From Bacteroidota bacterium (GTDB lineage: Bacteria > Bacteroidota > Ignavibacteria > Kapaibacteriales > Kapaibacteriaceae), in contig JAFDZT010000001.1 in NCBI GenBank assembly GCA_018266735.1, forward strand, positions 124,001 through 188,000: a stretch of DNA of 64,000 bases. The letters are read 5' to 3'. The notes under the pieces are model-generated. The model saw nothing but the letters and a program-made list of their open reading frames with translations, was not told where the DNA came from and did not search any database. Shown piece after piece: positions 27,882 to 37,747 of the stretch. The position numbers were made by a program, and so were the translations under genes. Numbering within the stretch: the first letter of the stretch is position 1; every line of letters begins with the position of its first letter.

Positions 27882-30389
27882 TCACTCTTCGTGAGCTTCG
27901 GCCTCTTCTGGTTCTTCGTGAGCATCGTTCTTGCTCTTTGCGAGCGTGAACACAAGGGCATTCGTTTTCTTGTCTAGTTTGCACCGAATGAGAGATCCAT
28001 CGGTGTAGTGACCCTTGAGCATCTCTTCGGCCAATTGGTCCTCGACGAACCGTTGAAGCGTTCTGCGCAAAGGCCGCGCTCCATACTTTTCGTCGAAGCC
28101 CTTCTCGGCGAGATACTCCTTGGCGGACTTCGCCAATTCCAACGTGATGCCGCGTGTATCCAGTCGCTTGAGCACCTTCTTGAGCTGCAGATCGATGATC
28201 TTGAACATGTGCTCCTTCTTCAGAGAACGGAAGATCACATATTCATCGATTCGGTTGATGAACTCCGGATTGAACAGACGCTTCATGGTCTCTTCAACGG
28301 TTTGGCGCATGTTCTCGTAGTCGTCCGTGGCCTGGTCCGTCGTGAAACCGATCTTTCCACCGGCCTTCACGTCGCGCATCCCTACGTTGGACGTCATGAT
28401 GATGATGGTGTTCTTGAAGTCCACTCGGCGACCAAGTCCGTCTGTGAGCTGACCATCGTCGAAGACCTGCAACAGGATGTTGAATACATCAGGGTGCGCC
28501 TTCTCGATCTCGTCCAAGAGAATGATGCTGTATGGCTTCCGACGAACTTTCTCCGTGAGCTGTCCGCCTTCTTCATATCCGACATATCCGGGAGGTGCTC
28601 CAACGAGTCTCGACACGGAGAACTTCTCCATGTACTCACTCATGTCGATGCGGATCAGTGCATCCTCACTGTCGAACATGTACCGAGCGAGTGCCTTTGC
28701 AAGCTCCGTCTTTCCAACTCCTGTCGGACCGAGGAACATGAAAGAACCGATCGGACGATTAGGATCCTTCAGACCAGCACGTGCGCGCCGGATGGCCTTC
28801 GCGAGGTGATCAACGGCTTCATCCTGTCCGATCACTTGCGACTTGAGATCTTCGGCCATCTTCAGCAGCTTGCTCGTTTCGCTTTCGGCGATCCGATTCA
28901 TGGGTATGCCCGTCATCATCGCCACCACGTCGGCAACATCATCTTCGGTGACGTCGAAGACCATCTCTTCGGAACGGACCTCCCAGTCTTCCTTTGCCTG
29001 TTCGAGGTCTGCGTGGAGCTTCTTCTCAAGATCCCGTAGCCTTGCCGCCTCCTCGAAATTCTGCGACTTCACCACCTGGTTCTTCTCACCCTTGATGGCT
29101 TCGATCTTCTCTTCGAGTTCCAGCACTTCCTTGGGCACACTGATGTGTGCCAAGTGAACGCGAGCACCGGCCTCGTCCAGCACGTCGAGTGCTTTGTCCG
29201 GAAGGAATCGATCCGTGATGTATCGGTCGGACATGAGCACACTCTGCTTCACGGCATCTGCTGTGTAGCGCACGCCATGGTGCTTCTCGTACCGATCCTT
29301 GACGTTCATCAGGATCTGCACGGCCTCGTCGGCCGTCGGCGGATCGACAACGATCTTCTGGAATCGACGATCGAGCGCGCCGTCCTTTTCGATGAACTGA
29401 CGGTACTCATCAAGCGTCGTCGCCCCAATGCATTGGATATCTCCGCGTGCAAGGGCCGGTTTGAACATGTTCGATGCGTCCAGAGAACCGGACGCACCGC
29501 CTGCGCCAACGATCGTATGCAACTCGTCGATGAAGAGGATGACATCCTTTGCTTTCTCAAGCTCATTCATCACGGCCTTCATGCGCTCTTCGAACTGACC
29601 GCGATACTTCGTCCCTGCCACAAGGGCAGCAAGGTCGAGGGTGACGATCCGTTTGTCAAAGAGGACGCGACTTACTTTGCGCTCGATGATGCGAAGCGCA
29701 AGACCCTCTACGATGGCGGTCTTGCCTACGCCCGGTTCACCGATGAGGACAGGATTGTTCTTCTTGCGGCGGGACAGTACCTGTGCAACCCGTTCGATCT
29801 CTTTTTCACGACCGATCACGGGGTCGAGCTTCTCTTCGATGGCGAGCTTCGTGAGGTCGCGACCGAAGTTGTCCAGCACCGGCGTCTTCACCCGCTCTGG
29901 GGTTGCCTTTGTGCGCGTACTTCCCTTCTCGCCCTTTTGCGGAGCACTGGGCTTGCCGCTCAGGATATTGTCGAGTTCCTTCCGCACAGCATCGTAATTC
30001 ACGGAGAACTGTGCGAGGATCTGTGCAGCGATGTTGTCTTCGTCACGGAGCAGCGATAGAAGGAGATGTTCCGTGCCGATCACGTCGGACTTGTAGAGTT
30101 TGGCCTCGAGATACGTGATCTTGAGGACCTTCTCCGCTTGTTTTGTAAGCGGGATATTGCCGATGGTGAGCGGACCGCTCATCGATCGGACGGTGTCCTC
30201 CACGGCGCGTTTGAGCTTGGCGAGGTCAACGCCGAGGTTTCGAAGGATCTTGACGCCAATTCCCTCTCCTTCGCGAATGATCCCGAGGAGGAGGTGCTCT
30301 GTGCCAATGTAGTCGTGACCGAGTCGGAGAGCTTCCTCTCGACTCAATCTGATCACATCCTGCACCCGATTAGAAAAGTTGCCTTCCAT
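27882..30389 (-). CDS. clpC: ATP-dependent Clp protease ATPase subunit ClpC
   Basis: A hexameric AAA+ unfoldase feeding ClpP; 835 residues from the ATG at 30389 (the TTG four codons upstream is less likely). The N-terminal double Clp-N repeat covers about 1-150. The first AAA+ module has GEPGVGKTA and ILFIDELHT, and the UVR coiled-coil ([15 protein letters not shown]) that defines ClpC lies near 430. The second module has GPTGVGKTE and [13 protein letters not shown]. The C-terminus ends in an acidic, His-containing tail. A perfect inverted repeat lies upstream of the start, and a strong terminator follows. Confidence 0.97.
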   Translation of the reverse strand: MEGNFSNRVQDVIRLSREEALRLGHDYIGTEHLLLGIIREGEGIGVKILRNLGVDLAKLKRAVEDTVRSMSGPLTIGNIPLTKQAEKVLKITYLEAKLYKSDVIGTEHLLLSLLRDEDNIAAQILAQFSVNYDAVRKELDNILSGKPSAPQKGEKGSTRTKATPERVKTPVLDNFGRDLTKLAIEEKLDPVIGREKEIERVAQVLSRRKKNNPVLIGEPGVGKTAIVEGLALRIIERKVSRVLFDKRIVTLDLAALVAGTKYRGQFEERMKAVMNELEKAKDVILFIDELHTIVGAGGASGSLDASNMFKPALARGDIQCIGATTLDEYRQFIEKDGALDRRFQKIVVDPPTADEAVQILMNVKDRYEKHHGVRYTADAVKQSVLMSDRYITDRFLPDKALDVLDEAGARVHLAHISVPKEVLELEEKIEAIKGEKNQVVKSQNFEEAARLRDLEKKLHADLEQAKEDWEVRSEEMVFDVTEDDVADVVAMMTGIPMNRIAESETSKLLKMAEDLKSQVIGQDEAVDHLAKAIRRARAGLKDPNRPIGSFMFLGPTGVGKTELAKALARYMFDSEDALIRIDMSEYMEKFSVSRLVGAPPGYVGYEEGGQLTEKVRRKPYSIILLDEIEKAHPDVFNILLQVFDDGQLTDGLGRRVDFKNTIIIMTSNVGMRDVKAGGKIGFTTDQATDDYENMRQTVEETMKRLFNPEFINRIDEYVIFRSLKKEHMFKIIDLQLKKVLKRLDTRGITLELAKSAKEYLAEKGFDEKYGARPLRRTLQRFVEDQLAEEMLKGHYTDGSLIRCKLDKKTNALVFTLAKSKNDAHEEPEEAEAHEE

Positions 30390-30414
30390 GGCGTCTTCCA
30401 AGGAGAATGGTGGT

Positions 30415-30432
30415 TACGTCTTTGTAGACGTA
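30415..30432. promoter_or_regulatory. Perfect inverted repeat upstream of clpC
   Basis: TACGTCT (30415-30421) and AGACGTA (30426-30432) form a perfect dyad around TTGT, 26 nt before the clpC ATG. It is neither a CIRCE nor a CtsR heptad repeat. It may be an operator for a stress repressor or a 5'-UTR hairpin; the absence of a T-run argues against a terminator. Confidence 0.45.
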
Positions 30433-30479
30433 TCAACGTCCGTTCTGTTACTTCCGGTCAATTTAACCGCCGGTGAGCA

Positions 30480-31385
30480 TCAATTGTCGAACAACTTCTT
30501 CACATTTCCGGTGTTCGCCGTCAACGTAGCGTGCATGCTCATCGCCGGCGTCGGTGCGGCTTTCGTAACTGTCTTTGCGGGCTTGGCCTTGCTACCCTTC
30601 TTCCCTGCCGGTGCCGGCGTTGCCACTGCAGGTTCTGCTTGCGTGGTTGTCGTTGGCAACGGAAGTTTCTTGAAGGAGAGTCGAAGGTCTGCATTCTTGA
30701 CTTCACCGAGGGCTGCCTTCACGGCAGCGATCCGATCATCGAGCAGTTTGTCGTTCGGGTCGGCAAGGGCTGTCGGTGGCATTGGCTCGGGCGGAGGAAC
30801 AGTACCTTTCTTCGCCTTCTTTGTCGCCTTCACCCATGCTTCGTGCGCCTTCTGGTACTCTGCATCTGCCTTTGCCTTCTCGGGGCCAAGTTGGTCCGCA
30901 TCGGGCGCAATGGAGAACACAACATTGAACTCCTGATTCGCACGAAGCTTCTCACCCATCTCTGTGAGTTCCTTCCTTGCTTCCGCAGTGAGCGATGCCG
31001 AATTGAGATCGAAACCACGAACCGAGAACCACTGCTCGCCTTGCTTGAGCTCGCGAACTTTGAAGTCGCGCTTGATCTCCGTGAACTTCGTCGAGGCGGG
31101 AATGGTCACGGCAAACTCCTTGCGGAGAACATTATATCCGGCGATCGCAAGTTTGAACTCGCCCGCCTGATTCATGAGCACGAGGTATGAACCATCCGTG
31201 GAGCTTACGTTGGTTGGTTGTGAACGCTTGCCCGAGGGATCATACACATACAGTTTGCAACCCACTGGTTTTCCCGTGGCCTCATCGTACACATGACCTT
31301 CCATGCGGGTCACTGCTTGCTGTGAGAACACCAGGGTCGTGTTCAGGAGAAGAAAGCCGACCAACGCGGCGACCATTCGGATCAT
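30480..31385 (-). CDS. Secreted protein with carboxypeptidase-regulatory-like and degenerate OmpA-like regions
   Basis: A 301-residue protein started at the ATG at 31385 (AGAAAG upstream). It has a signal peptide (about 1-22, ending VFSQ). A carboxypeptidase-regulatory-like beta-sandwich at about 26-100 (VEGHVYDEATGKPV, SSTDGSYLVLMNQAGEF) is followed by a region shaped like an OmpA peptidoglycan-binding domain (FDLNSASLTAEARKELTEM), but the expected D and N..L...R residues are missing and a Lys/Ala-rich insert replaces them. A low-complexity Ala/Pro/Lys stretch precedes the C-terminus. Probably periplasmic or outer-membrane associated. Confidence 0.8.
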   Translation of the reverse strand: MIRMVAALVGFLLLNTTLVFSQQAVTRMEGHVYDEATGKPVGCKLYVYDPSGKRSQPTNVSSTDGSYLVLMNQAGEFKLAIAGYNVLRKEFAVTIPASTKFTEIKRDFKVRELKQGEQWFSVRGFDLNSASLTAEARKELTEMGEKLRANQEFNVVFSIAPDADQLGPEKAKADAEYQKAHEAWVKATKKAKKGTVPPPEPMPPTALADPNDKLLDDRIAAVKAALGEVKNADLRLSFKKLPLPTTTTQAEPAVATPAPAGKKGSKAKPAKTVTKAAPTPAMSMHATLTANTGNVKKLFDN

Positions 31386-31395
31386 AGCATTCTTT

Positions 31396-32160
31396 CTAGG
31401 ACTTTGGTTCGAGAAATGAAGCGATTCCTTGTTTGCAATCTTCTGTTTGTCGTGTGAACGCATTCATGGCAGCGGCATACTGCAGACCGGCATCGACCGA
31501 CATGCCGGGAAGAGCATTGAGCATGTGCTTGGACAGTGCCATCGAGGACGCGCTGTTACGCGACATCCGTTGAGCGATCTCCAATGTTGTCTGCTCCAGT
31601 TCTGCATCATCGACCACGGTGGTCACCATTCCGATGCGAAGGGCCTCGTCCGCAGAGATCGTGTCGGCAGTGAGTACCAAACGTCGTGCCTGTGTATCTC
31701 CGATCTTCCGCAGGAGGTAGACCATCACGATGGCAGGTATGAAGCCGATCTTCACCTCTGAATAGCCGAAGACGGCCTTCTCGCGAGCGGCCACCACAAG
31801 ATCGCAGACCGTTGCGAGACCTGCGCCGCCGGCAATGGCAGGGCCGTGCACCATGGCGATCACCGGCTTGGGCAACGTGCAGATGTTCTGGAACATCTGC
31901 ATCAACGCCGTTGAATCGGCGAGATTCTCCATCGGGGAGTTCTGGGCGATCTGCTGCAGGTACGATAGATCAGCACCCGCACAAAAGGCAGGTCCCGACC
32001 CCTTGAGGATGACCACACGAACGTCATCTGCGTCGCGCATTCGCGTGAGAGCAGCATTGATCGCAACGACCATCTCTGCACTCAATGCATTGCGCTTTTC
32101 AGGTCTGTTCAGGATGATCGTGCCAATGGCACCATCGATCTCGGTACGTACTAGTTCCAT
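31396..32160 (-). CDS. Enoyl-CoA hydratase/isomerase family protein
   Basis: A 254-residue crotonase-fold enzyme acting on acyl-CoA thioesters. The oxyanion-hole segment FCAGADLSYL lies near residue 60, and MVHGPAIAGGAGLATVCDL lies near 104-122. Of the two catalytic glutamates of hydratases, the first is replaced (the GAGLA segment has no Glu), while the second, in FGYSEVKIGF, is present. Single-Glu versions occur among isomerases and other crotonases, so the reaction is uncertain. It lies between a subtilase gene and the OmpA-like gene with short gaps (9 and 10 bp). Confidence 0.9.
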   Translation of the reverse strand: MELVRTEIDGAIGTIILNRPEKRNALSAEMVVAINAALTRMRDADDVRVVILKGSGPAFCAGADLSYLQQIAQNSPMENLADSTALMQMFQNICTLPKPVIAMVHGPAIAGGAGLATVCDLVVAAREKAVFGYSEVKIGFIPAIVMVYLLRKIGDTQARRLVLTADTISADEALRIGMVTTVVDDAELEQTTLEIAQRMSRNSASSMALSKHMLNALPGMSVDAGLQYAAAMNAFTRQTEDCKQGIASFLEPKS

Positions 32161-32169
32161 GGTGCAAAC

Positions 32170-34917
32170 TTAACGAAGAACCATGAGGGGAGCCGATACC
32201 ACCGTGCCTTGCGAGGCGACGACCACCGTGTAGGATCCCGACGCCCATGCACGAACGTCGAGTGGTACATCGAGAGCTCCTGCCGTTGTGACCATACTGA
32301 GCTCGACCATCAAGCGACCTTGAAGATCATAGACGCGCAGCACAACAGTGCCATCCTTTGCTGTGGTGAGCGGGATGTTCACGTGTGACGAGGCGGGAAG
32401 GGGGAAAGGAGCACCCACGGTGAGCGTTGCTGTGGATGCTGGTGGAACAACGCTCGCAGCTAGATCGACGGCACGAGCGAGGATCGTGTCGATGGCAATG
32501 GCAAGTCGCACCGTGCGGACCTCGTTGGGATGCCAAGCGCCATTGAACATCGTTCCCACAAGGATCGACACATCGTTGGCGTTCTGGTACTGAAGCGACG
32601 TGCCGCTTCGCAACAAACTGTCTTTGAATGCAGCTGAAATGCCGCGATAGGTAGTGGTATTGTCGAGGCCGCAGGCAATGGGCGTGGATGTTGACCACGG
32701 CGAGGATGCTGAGCAGGCCACGTAGGGTCCGCCTTGGGCGGATACGGTCTGAACCACAGATGGTGGCGACGCTGTCTGTTGTGCGAGCGAGGTCACATTC
32801 GAAGCCGGTTGCGAACCGAGGTCCCAGTCGAAGAACCACGCAATGCCAACGTCGTACAGGATACTGTCGCCAATGTTCGTGAACGTCATATCCGACACGA
32901 ACAGACCGGAATCCGCTGCCGCCACGCGAACGCGTTGGTCGATCTGCAGGTGCAATCGCATGGAATCCGGGGCGGCGGCATCGGTGGCGATCCCACGCAG
33001 CGCATCAGGATCGATGAATGGTTTACTGGGCACGAAATGATCATCAACGCCGCGCACGGACCGTATGCTGCTGACCACTCGACCATGCGAGCCGACCACC
33101 ACGCCGCCCTCTGCCAACATTCCGCAGAAGGACCGATAGGAGACACCGTTGCCCTGACCTCGCTCGGGGTCTGTGATCCCGATGCGCACATGGTCTCCCA
33201 CGCTCAGGCGCACCACATCATTGGCGAGGTCCACAAAGGACGGAGCAGGGGTAACGCTTGCGAGGAGGACCGATGTGTACGTGCCACCGCGGGTCGGCGT
33301 GCCCGACACCTCGGTGCGAAGGAAGATGGTGGTGTCGGAGGCTCGTTCAACGACCAGCGTGATCGGCGGGAGTGTTCGCTCTTCACCGGCCATGAGACCG
33401 GATGTTGAGAACGTCGGCGTCAGAAGTCGCACGCTGGAAGACGGGTCGCGCACAACGGACGTGGTTCCCGTGATCGGACCGATGGCTGCGAGTTCATTGC
33501 GAACGGTGAGCAGCACGTCGATGGTGTCGCCAAGACCATACCGCATGGCATTGCGCCGATTGGTGATGGTGGTCGACGTCACCATGATACCCGGTGTTGA
33601 GTCGGGATCGAGCGAGACGGCTTTGAAGGCATTGATGCGACCGGGTACGAGATCTGCCGAGCGTGGGTTCTTTTCACGAATGTCATCCACGGATTCGCGT
33701 GCCAAGGCAAGGGCCTGGGCCGCGCTCAATGATGGATGGCGAGACCGGATCAGTCCGACGACGCCTGCAACGATGGGCGCAGAGCCCGACGTGCAGCAGA
33801 AGCCTCCGTACGTTCCGTCGTTGGATGTTGCCTTTGTTTCGTTCCCCGGTGCCATCACGTCGACGCCCGGTCCCAATGCCGACATTCCCACGACCGTATC
33901 TCGAGGATCGGTAACGCCAACGCCGAGCACACCCGGATATCCTGCCGGATAGAACGGCGCCGTGGTTCCATGATTTCCCGCGGCTGCAACAATGGCCGTG
34001 CCTCGTGCGAGCACGTACTGCACGACGGCTTCGTCCGTGCATGATCGATTGAAGCCTCCCCACGAGCAATTCACGACCGATACACCGTTCCGCGCACAAT
34101 ACAGCAACGACTCATAACCGTAGATGATGCCACGTTGTCCGTTCGGCATGGTCTTGAGTGGAACGATCTTGCAATTGAACCCAACACCGGCAATTCCCTT
34201 ACCGTTATTGGTGGATGCACTGCAAATACCTGCCACCGCCGTGCCATGACCCTCCGTTGAGTTATAGGTATCACCAGGCTTCGTGCCGTCATCCTTCGAC
34301 GTGAAGGAGTAACCGCGATGATCGTCGACGTAGCCATTGTTATCGTCGTCCTTGTCGTTGTCGGGCACTTCTCCCGCATTCACGGCAATGTTCTCCGATA
34401 GGTCCTCATGGTCCTGCTTTACGCCGCTATCACTGATGCCGATACGAATCGTGTCGGAACCGCGTTCGATCTCCCATGCCTCATAGGCCTTGATCGTTGC
34501 GAGCATCGGTTGTTCCGAGATCAGCGAGTCGTTCGGTGTGAAGCCACAAAGCTGTGCGATCGATATGCGTTCGGCGATCTCGATGCCGGTACATCCGCGC
34601 ATGAGTCGAGCACAGATCAACTCAGGGGTGATCTGTCGATCGCGAATGCGCACGACATACGTGCGCAAGAGTGGTTCTTCGAGGACCAAGGCGCGAGCGA
34701 TGTCGTTGCGTTGCAATGTGGATGCATCCTTGTCGCGACGTGCCGTAAGCGAGTGCTCATACGGCAGAATTGCATGGTCGATCTCGATGCCATTGCGCGC
34801 GGCGATCTGCTGCACGGTCTCGGTGCGAAGTGCATCACGATCAAAGCGCACGTGGATGCGATCCTCAAGAACGGGATCGGTGGTGGCAAGGAGAAGAAGG
34901 AGGAGAAGTGTGCTCAT
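32170..34917 (-). CDS. Secreted S8 (subtilisin-like) protease with T9SS sorting domain, second of pair
   Basis: A 915-residue protein whose ATG at 34917 overlaps the upstream subtilase's stop (ATGA). A very short leucine-rich N-terminus (STLLLLLLLA) lacks the usual basic residue. The catalytic triad is Asp163 (ISDSG), His224 (TEGHGT) and Ser377 (CTSGSAP, with Cys in place of the usual Gly), plus the oxyanion Asn315. An aspartate-rich KDDDNNGYVDD loop may bind calcium. After about residue 430 come beta-sandwich domains. The last roughly 80 residues (PFPLPASSHVNI, VYDLQGRLM, ASGSYTVVV) look like a type A T9SS sorting domain. It is a paralogue of its upstream neighbour. Confidence 0.9.
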   Translation of the reverse strand: MSTLLLLLLLATTDPVLEDRIHVRFDRDALRTETVQQIAARNGIEIDHAILPYEHSLTARRDKDASTLQRNDIARALVLEEPLLRTYVVRIRDRQITPELICARLMRGCTGIEIAERISIAQLCGFTPNDSLISEQPMLATIKAYEAWEIERGSDTIRIGISDSGVKQDHEDLSENIAVNAGEVPDNDKDDDNNGYVDDHRGYSFTSKDDGTKPGDTYNSTEGHGTAVAGICSASTNNGKGIAGVGFNCKIVPLKTMPNGQRGIIYGYESLLYCARNGVSVVNCSWGGFNRSCTDEAVVQYVLARGTAIVAAAGNHGTTAPFYPAGYPGVLGVGVTDPRDTVVGMSALGPGVDVMAPGNETKATSNDGTYGGFCCTSGSAPIVAGVVGLIRSRHPSLSAAQALALARESVDDIREKNPRSADLVPGRINAFKAVSLDPDSTPGIMVTSTTITNRRNAMRYGLGDTIDVLLTVRNELAAIGPITGTTSVVRDPSSSVRLLTPTFSTSGLMAGEERTLPPITLVVERASDTTIFLRTEVSGTPTRGGTYTSVLLASVTPAPSFVDLANDVVRLSVGDHVRIGITDPERGQGNGVSYRSFCGMLAEGGVVVGSHGRVVSSIRSVRGVDDHFVPSKPFIDPDALRGIATDAAAPDSMRLHLQIDQRVRVAAADSGLFVSDMTFTNIGDSILYDVGIAWFFDWDLGSQPASNVTSLAQQTASPPSVVQTVSAQGGPYVACSASSPWSTSTPIACGLDNTTTYRGISAAFKDSLLRSGTSLQYQNANDVSILVGTMFNGAWHPNEVRTVRLAIAIDTILARAVDLAASVVPPASTATLTVGAPFPLPASSHVNIPLTTAKDGTVVLRVYDLQGRLMVELSMVTTAGALDVPLDVRAWASGSYTVVVASQGTVVSAPLMVLR

Positions 34918-37706
34918 TTGTTGATCAACAGTCGATAGGAACGTGGACCACTCGCACCCCATACACGCACGATGTAGACACCGCTGTTCAAGGCATTGGT
35001 CGACAACGTGGTCGTGGTCGAGGCAACATCCACCGACATCGTTGAGACAAGGGCGCCTGCAACGTCGAGAATGTCGATGCGCGACGTTTGCAGAGCATGC
35101 GTGATCTGCACAGCGTCGGTTGCCGGATTCGGGGCGATGCTCTGCGCATCCTCCTCGTCTTCTCGAACACTCGTTGGGTTGAAAAGAGCATTTCGCACCG
35201 CCTCTTGAGCTTCCTGTTCTGAATCTCCCGTGCCGATCACGACGGTGAACGCGCGCTCTTCGCCTGGACCCATGTCCTTGGTGAACCGCATACCAATGAG
35301 TGTGACGATGTCGTCGGGTGTCGTTGCCTGTACCGATGTGCCGCTCTTCAACAGTTCGATCTTCGTACTCGGCGGCATGGTCCCACCAACGGTCTGATCT
35401 GCAAACGCAAAGCCGGCGACCTGCGGCGCAGCCTCAGTAACGGCCGCGCTTGCGCTCACCCCGCAAACGATGGCGATCGGATTTCCATCCCTCGTGATCT
35501 GTTCGGCAGCTGCAGGGATGGCGGCAAATGATACGGGGATGGCCTCCGGACAGAGACGTACCTTGTTTCGGAGTCCGGCATATCCAAGGTCCCAGTCAAA
35601 GAAGAACCCGCCGGAGAGATTCCGGAACGTCGTTGTGGTCGTGTTTTTCATTGTCACGGAGATCACGGTGGCCGTGCCCCACTGCGAAGGGAATCGACAC
35701 GACAGTGTCACGTCCAACCCGAACGGTGCACGTATGATACCAACGGCCGTATCAGGCAACGAGAATGCTTTTGCTGTCGTGAAGTCCGATGCGCGTTCTG
35801 TGTTCAAAAAAGCACATGCAACCTGCTGATCGTTCTCGGTGACAACGAAGCCGCTATAGAAGCTCATCACACGAGCCCGGTTCTTGTATACGAACCCAAC
35901 ACCAAGTCTGTCCTTCTCATCCGACGATCCGAACCAGCCATTGTCGAAGATCGAATAGGCAAGACGCTCGTTCTGCATCGTGATCCCATTCATCGGCTTG
36001 CGCCAATTGATGAGATCGCGATCTTCATACGTGCCATCATTCGTGAACCGCAGTCCCAGTACCAGTGGGAGCGACGTTGTCGTGTGCGGGACGATCCGGA
36101 ATGGACCGACGATCGCCGACCCGTTCGTTGCGAGGGAGATCGCGGCAGACGATGCATCGAGGATCGTAACATCCCAGCCATTCGCCGTTCCGATATAGGG
36201 AAGGCATCGCAACCCGCTCACGCTTCCCAGATAGTTCATCACGCTGAATTCGAACAACAGCGTGTCTCCTTCAGCATATCGCGTAGCGATAGTGCCATCG
36301 GTATGGCGCACGGACGTTGACACGATCCGCACACTTGGCATGCGCATCGGATCGAGATCGACCATCTTCTGCAGATCGATCCTGCCAGGGATCAGTGTGC
36401 CGTACTGTGGTTGCAGCGACGACACATCCACCGTACAATGTCGGGCGAACTCCATTGCCTGCATGGCAGTGAGCGTTGGATGTCGGTGCCGGATGAGCGC
36501 TACCATGGCCGCTCCCATCGGTGATGCATACGACGTCCCCGTTGTGGCCGATGTATAGGTGTTCCCGGTCGTGGTCGTGAGTGCATTTCTTCCCGGAGCG
36601 AGTATATCGGCATTCACTCCGTACGCCGTGTTCGTGGTCACGAGATCATCGATCGTCGTTTCTCCCACACCCAATGCCCCACGGTACGCTGCGGGAAAGT
36701 TCTCCAGAATGCCACCTTCATTGCCGGACGAACACACAACGGCCATGTTCTTCGAGATACAGTAATCGATCACAGACTGATCGATGGCAGAATACGGGGC
36801 TGTGACACCCCACGACGTGTTCACCACATCGAATCCCATGTCGGCTGCGTAGATCAGGGATTGATAACCATAGATCACGCCTTTTTCTTTTGTGCTTCCT
36901 GCCTTGATCGGAAAGATCTTGCATCGGGCACCAACACCGCTGATGCCGATCCCATTGTTCTGTGTTGCACCAACAAGGCCGGCCACTTCGGTTCCATGAC
37001 TCGTATTGCTGTTGGCCGTCACACCGGGTGGTGTGCCATCGTCAGCAGACGACATGTTGCATCCTTGATAGTCATCCACCACACCATTGCCATCGTCGTC
37101 GATGCCATTGCTGGGCACTTCCTTCGTGTTCGTCCACAACGAACTGCGAAGGTCCTCGTGTGTCTGATCGATCCCGCCATCGATCACGGCCACCACGACA
37201 TCCTCGCCACCCTGCTCCTTATCCCATGCAGAAATGGCATTGATCACGTTGAGGTATAGCTGTTGGGATGCGCGTGGATCGTTCGGAAGTGCATGGGGCA
37301 TGGGCACATACCATGGTTCCACCACGTCGAGCATCGGCTGCGCGGCCTTGAACTTCCCTGCCATGATCGATGGCGGGATCGGGCCTTCGTATGAAATGGC
37401 AAAAGTGCGAGCGAGCTGGTCCGCCGGAGAGTCCGCACGACGTGCCGAGAACATCAGGGTCTTGGAGGGGGCAGGGTTGCGAGGGGCGAAGTGGTGTACG
37501 ACGCGACACCCTTCCGGAAGAAGACGCTGGGCCTCGGCCTCCGTAACGGCAGCGCCCATCTGGAAGCGAATGCGGAGGATATTGGACACCACATGCACGG
37601 TTCGACCACCGATCTGCTCCTCGATCACCGGATGGCCGTCAACGCCGGCCCATGCGATGCAAGAGGAAGAGATCAGAAGCCAAAGCAGTAGGAATGGTCG
37701 TTTCAC
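34914..37706 (-). CDS. Secreted S8 (subtilisin-like) protease with T9SS sorting domain, first of pair
   Basis: A 930-residue protein starting with GTG at 37706 (AGGA five nucleotides upstream) and a signal peptide of about 20 residues (ending CIAWA). The propeptide-like region is about 25-145. The catalytic triad is Asp176 (VIDGG), His237 (TSHGTE) and Ser392 (GTSYASP), with oxyanion Asn329. The loop GIDDDGNGVVDD at 201-212 is calcium-binding-like. The C-terminal about 75 residues (APNPATDAVQI, LDVAGALVST, LNSGVYIVRVW, LLINK) fit the T9SS type A sorting signature. It is divergent from dnaX across 41 bp and heads a four-gene run. Confidence 0.93.
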   Translation of the reverse strand: MKRPFLLLWLLISSSCIAWAGVDGHPVIEEQIGGRTVHVVSNILRIRFQMGAAVTEAEAQRLLPEGCRVVHHFAPRNPAPSKTLMFSARRADSPADQLARTFAISYEGPIPPSIMAGKFKAAQPMLDVVEPWYVPMPHALPNDPRASQQLYLNVINAISAWDKEQGGEDVVVAVIDGGIDQTHEDLRSSLWTNTKEVPSNGIDDDGNGVVDDYQGCNMSSADDGTPPGVTANSNTSHGTEVAGLVGATQNNGIGISGVGARCKIFPIKAGSTKEKGVIYGYQSLIYAADMGFDVVNTSWGVTAPYSAIDQSVIDYCISKNMAVVCSSGNEGGILENFPAAYRGALGVGETTIDDLVTTNTAYGVNADILAPGRNALTTTTGNTYTSATTGTSYASPMGAAMVALIRHRHPTLTAMQAMEFARHCTVDVSSLQPQYGTLIPGRIDLQKMVDLDPMRMPSVRIVSTSVRHTDGTIATRYAEGDTLLFEFSVMNYLGSVSGLRCLPYIGTANGWDVTILDASSAAISLATNGSAIVGPFRIVPHTTTSLPLVLGLRFTNDGTYEDRDLINWRKPMNGITMQNERLAYSIFDNGWFGSSDEKDRLGVGFVYKNRARVMSFYSGFVVTENDQQVACAFLNTERASDFTTAKAFSLPDTAVGIIRAPFGLDVTLSCRFPSQWGTATVISVTMKNTTTTTFRNLSGGFFFDWDLGYAGLRNKVRLCPEAIPVSFAAIPAAAEQITRDGNPIAIVCGVSASAAVTEAAPQVAGFAFADQTVGGTMPPSTKIELLKSGTSVQATTPDDIVTLIGMRFTKDMGPGEERAFTVVIGTGDSEQEAQEAVRNALFNPTSVREDEEDAQSIAPNPATDAVQITHALQTSRIDILDVAGALVSTMSVDVASTTTTLSTNALNSGVYIVRVWGASGPRSYRLLINK

Positions 37707-37747
37707 ATCATCCTCGTTTGTCGTTCCAAAAAAGTGTTGCAGTTTCC

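Noticed and set aside
37652..37747. Upstream start for dnaX at 37652
   Set aside because: It would add 32 residues encoded antisense to the divergent protease signal peptide; the ATG at 37748 begins the normal family N-terminus.
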